Below are positions 61,425 to 64,000 of a DNA stretch of 64,000 bases, piece after piece. A program made the position numbers and the translations under genes. The stretch's first letter is position 1. Each line of letters opens with the position of its first letter. The notes beneath the pieces were generated by a model, which did no database searches, was not told the origin of the DNA, and saw nothing but the letters and a program-made list of their open reading frames with translations. Location of the stretch: NCBI RefSeq assembly GCF_021028955.1, contig NZ_JAIWPE010000069.1, positions 62,001 through 126,000 of the forward strand. The letters run 5' to 3'. Source of the stretch: Salipaludibacillus sp. CUR1 (GTDB lineage Bacteria; Bacillota; Bacilli; Bacillales; Salisediminibacteriaceae).

Positions 61425-62201
61425 TTGCCTGTTATTTTAAGTCAGATTAAAGACTCTATCGGTGTTATTACCCTGAATCGTCCGGAGGCAGCGAATGCAT
61501 TATCGCAGGTTCTGCTCCGGGAGTTGAGAGAGCAGTTAGAAAGATGGACAGACCATCCTGATATACGTGTATTGCTTATTACTGGCGCAGGCGAGAAAGT
61601 TTTCTGCGCCGGTGCTGATCTGAAAGAAAGGGCACAGATGAGTGAAGAAGAAGTACCTGAAGCTGTCAATCAGATTCGCTCAACTGTACAGGCTGTTTAT
61701 GATTTTCCTAAGCCTGTCATATGTGCTGTAAATGGAGCAGCTATTGGAGGAGGGTTAGAGCTTGCATTAGCGTGTGATTTACGAATCGCTTCAGAAAACG
61801 CCACTTTTTCTTTAGCTGAAACAGGACTTGGCATTATCCCGGGAGCAGGAGGAACACAGCGCCTTCCGAGAATTATCGGAGTTCATAAAGCTAAAGAAAT
61901 GATTTTTACAGGCAGGCGGTTAAGCGCGCAGGAAGCTCTGCATGAAAGGCTGCTTTTACGAGTGACTTACAGGAAAGAGTTATTGGATGTAGGATTGGAT
62001 TTAGCTTATGAAATCAGTACAAAAGGGCCTTTGGCCAACAGATGGGCAAAACATGCCATAAATAAAGGAATTGAGTCTTCTTTGGAAGAGGGATTAACAA
62101 TTGAAGAGGACGCATACGGGCAAATCATAGCCACTGAAGACCGTCTTGAAGGACTGAAAGCTTTTAAAGAAAAACGAAGCCCCGTATTTAAAGGGAGATA
62201 G
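61425..62201 (+). CDS. yngF: Enoyl-CoA hydratase/isomerase (methylglutaconyl-CoA hydratase by context)
   Basis: 258 aa crotonase fold, TTG start at 61425, 6 nt behind GGGAGGG. The oxyanion-hole residues lie in FCAGADLKERAQM and AAIGGGLELALACDLRIASE; the catalytic Glu lies in FSLAETGLGIIPGAGGTQRL (AETGLG near 128). By operon position it hydrates 3-methylglutaconyl-CoA to HMG-CoA. Confidence 0.9.
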   Translation: MPVILSQIKDSIGVITLNRPEAANALSQVLLRELREQLERWTDHPDIRVLLITGAGEKVFCAGADLKERAQMSEEEVPEAVNQIRSTVQAVYDFPKPVICAVNGAAIGGGLELALACDLRIASENATFSLAETGLGIIPGAGGTQRLPRIIGVHKAKEMIFTGRRLSAQEALHERLLLRVTYRKELLDVGLDLAYEISTKGPLANRWAKHAINKGIESSLEEGLTIEEDAYGQIIATEDRLEGLKAFKEKRSPVFKGR

Positions 62202-62229
62202 CAGACGAAGTTCAGGAGGAGTGACACGG

Positions 62230-63759
62230 ATGAAGTTAGACAGGAACTGGGAAGAAAGAATTAAAAAAATTGAAAGCGGCGGGGCCCCGAAATATCATGA
62301 GGCTAATGAAGCTAAAGGAAAGCTTTTCGTAAGAAAAAGGCTGGCTTTATTATTTGATAAAGGGGAATGGCGTGAAGACGGAAAGTTTGCTAACGGTGAA
62401 ACAGAAGGGCTCCCGGCCGATGGTGTAGTTACTGCTATCGGAAAAGTAGAAGGAAAGACCGTCTGTGTCATGGCCAATGATTCCACGGTAAAAGCAGGCT
62501 CATGGGGAGCAAAAACGGTTGAAAAAATAATCAGGATTCAGGAAACAGCCGAGAAGTTAAAGGTTCCATTGTTCTATCTTGTCGACTCAGCAGGAGCCAG
62601 GATCACTGACCAAATAGAAATGTTCCCGGGCCGAAGAGGGGCAGGGAGAATCTTTTATAATCAAGTGAAACTGTCTGGTATGATACCTCAAATTTGTCTT
62701 TTGTTTGGTCCATCTGCTGCAGGCGGCGCCTACATACCGGCTTTTTGTGATGTCGTTATGATGGTTGACGGCAATGCCTCAATGTATCTTGGATCTCCAA
62801 GGATGGCCGAAATGGTGATTGGCGAGAAAGTGTCGTTAGAAGAAATGGGAGGAGCGAAAATGCACTGTTCCATTTCAGGGTGCGGTGATATTCTGGTAAA
62901 ATCAGAAGAAGAAGCAATCAGAGAAGCACAAAAATATATTTCCTATTTCCCTTCTAACTTTAAAGAAAAAACTGAAGTTAAAGAGCCGGCAGCTCCTAAA
63001 CAAATGGATAAAGCCTTGGCGGATCTGATTCCTGAAAATCAGAATGCCCCTTTTGATATGTATGAATTTATTAACGGCATAATTGACGAAGACAGTTTTT
63101 TCGAAATAAAAGCTTTATTCGCTAAGGAACTGATCACAGGGTTTGCCAGAATAAATGGTAAAGCTGTTGGTATTGTAGCTAATCAGCCAAAGCAGAAAGG
63201 CGGGGTGCTTTTCCACGATTCTGCAGATAAAGCGGCAAGGTTTATCACTTTATGTGATGCTTACCATATCCCTCTCCTGTTTCTTGCTGATGTTCCAGGG
63301 TTTATGATTGGTACAAGAGTAGAGAAAGCTGGTATTATCCGCCACGGTGCAAAAATGATTTCTGCTATGTCAGAGGCAGCTGTTCCTAAAATTTCAGTCG
63401 TAGTGCGTAAAGCCTACGGTGCTGGCTTATATGCGATGGCAGGGCCTGCATTTGAGCCGGATTGCTGTATTGCTCTTCCATCTGCCCAAATAGCCGTTAT
63501 GGGGCCTGAAGCAGCTGTAAATGCTGTTTATGCGAATAAAATTCAATCGTTGCCTGAAGAAGAACGCTCTGCGTTTATTCAGGAAAAAAGAAAAGAGTAT
63601 CAGGAAAACATTGATATTTACCGGTTAGCCTCTGAACTGATTGTTGATAATATTGTGCCAGCAGATGAATTAAGGGACGAGCTGGTGGATCGTTTTGAAA
63701 TGTACGAATCCAAAGATCAAATTTTTTCAACTCGTAAACACCCGGTATATCCTGTTTAA
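62230..63759 (+). CDS. yngE: Acyl-CoA carboxylase carboxyltransferase subunit (methylcrotonyl-CoA type)
   Basis: 509 aa from the ATG at 62230 (AGGAGG 8 nt upstream; a GTG at 62221 overlaps the ribosome site). Two crotonase-like halves: [34 protein letters not shown] in the N-half, and [36 protein letters not shown] and [13 protein letters not shown] in the C-half. With YngH and YngHB it carboxylates 3-methylcrotonyl-CoA. A propionyl-CoA carboxylase beta is similar but the neighbouring lyase/hydratase argue for leucine use. Confidence 0.92.
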   Translation: MKLDRNWEERIKKIESGGAPKYHEANEAKGKLFVRKRLALLFDKGEWREDGKFANGETEGLPADGVVTAIGKVEGKTVCVMANDSTVKAGSWGAKTVEKIIRIQETAEKLKVPLFYLVDSAGARITDQIEMFPGRRGAGRIFYNQVKLSGMIPQICLLFGPSAAGGAYIPAFCDVVMMVDGNASMYLGSPRMAEMVIGEKVSLEEMGGAKMHCSISGCGDILVKSEEEAIREAQKYISYFPSNFKEKTEVKEPAAPKQMDKALADLIPENQNAPFDMYEFINGIIDEDSFFEIKALFAKELITGFARINGKAVGIVANQPKQKGGVLFHDSADKAARFITLCDAYHIPLLFLADVPGFMIGTRVEKAGIIRHGAKMISAMSEAAVPKISVVVRKAYGAGLYAMAGPAFEPDCCIALPSAQIAVMGPEAAVNAVYANKIQSLPEEERSAFIQEKRKEYQENIDIYRLASELIVDNIVPADELRDELVDRFEMYESKDQIFSTRKHPVYPV

Positions 63760-63775
63760 TGAGGAGGAAATTAAA

Positions 63776-64000
63776 ATGAAAGAGATTTATAATTCATTTG
63801 AAAAAGCTGTTGATGAGATCCATGACGGTGCGACACTCCTGGTAGGAGGTTTCGGGCTGTGCGGAATACCTGAAAACCTGATAAAAGCCCTCCGGGAAAA
63901 AGGAGTAAAAAATTTAACGGTTGTTTCGAATAACTGCGGGGTGGACGACTGGGGACTCGGCCTGCTATTAGAGAACAAACAAATTGATAAAATTTATGCT
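63776..64000 (+). CDS. scoA: 3-oxoacid CoA-transferase subunit A, partial (C-terminus off the window)
   Basis: First 75 codons from the ATG at 63776 (SD GAGGAGG): [20 protein letters not shown], then [19 protein letters not shown] (the CoA-transferase 1 signature [10 protein letters not shown]) and [17 protein letters not shown]. It would activate the acetoacetate made by YngG to acetoacetyl-CoA using succinyl-CoA, closing the pathway. 16 bp after yngE. The rest is outside the window. Confidence 0.9.
   Translation, partial: MKEIYNSFEKAVDEIHDGATLLVGGFGLCGIPENLIKALREKGVKNLTVVSNNCGVDDWGLGLLLENKQIDKIYA

Overview
The window looks like chromosomal DNA of a spore-forming, low-to-mid GC member of the Bacillaceae. 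SpoVR, the SplA/SplB spore photoproduct lyase pair, an RsbR-type stressosome protein, the Ytr, Bmr-like and Yng-type gene sets, strong AGGAGG ribosome sites and T-box/TPP leaders all point there. The acidic Thr/Glu/Ala linker of the secreted 3D-domain protein is compatible with a salt- or alkali-adapted species, but that is inference. No prophage, integrase, transposase, CRISPR array, rRNA or tRNA gene was seen.

Layout. 1-5700 (minus): branched-chain amino-acid synthesis, ilvE, then a T-box leader, then ilvB-ilvN-ilvC-leuA (leuA runs off the left edge). 5700-6200: a divergent control region with cre-like and CodY-like sites. 6201-9106: a soluble PAS histidine kinase and SpoVR. 9113-9558: the first copy of a ~445 bp dispersed repeat. 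9694-15130: a TVP38-type membrane protein with a flavin disulfide oxidoreductase, a TPP-riboswitch tenA, pgeF, several very small proteins and a PH-like protein. 15176-25079: M3 peptidase, MFS exporter, PanE-like reductase, 3D-domain wall protein, methionine aminopeptidase, a Pro/Gly-rich protein, RsbR-like protein and a LysM-CAP protein. 25370-28050: two acetyltransferases, a small membrane protein and a six-unit tandem repeat array. 28109-33242: splAB, a phasin-like/UbiB-like pair and the trehalose PTS gene treP with paired operators. 33310-38113: ytrABC-like and tupABC transporter operons. 38369-42156: SDR epimerase, oligo-1,6-glucosidase and aldo/keto reductase. 42173-46144: second repeat copy, cydAB with a small CydS-like subunit, and a LuxR-type regulator. 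46159-50503: an attenuator with two leader peptides and stacked terminators ahead of a BmrCD-like heterodimeric ABC exporter, then the third, truncated repeat copy. 52296-57518: NiaR, a cysteine desulfurase and nadBCA (NAD synthesis). 57703-64000: isovaleryl-CoA (leucine) breakdown genes yngJ-H-HB-G-F-E and the start of a CoA-transferase.

How the parts connect. Leucine synthesis lies at the left edge and leucine/isovalerate catabolism at the right. NiaR with the desulfurase faces nadBCA across a shared promoter region carrying two NiaR-like boxes; the desulfurase probably builds the NadA Fe-S cluster. Several operons carry recognisable operators (YtrA, TreR, cre, FadR-like).

The most notable unexplained structures are: (i) the repeat family whose terminator-bearing end lies 6-31 bp behind a gene stop in the same direction in all three copies; (ii) a G6/C6 hairpin family with a constant core and flanks that change in pairs; (iii) the tandem array with a ~41 bp module missing from two units; and (iv) the double-leader attenuator of the BmrCD-like exporter. 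All coordinates and folds were read by eye; no alignment or database search was run.
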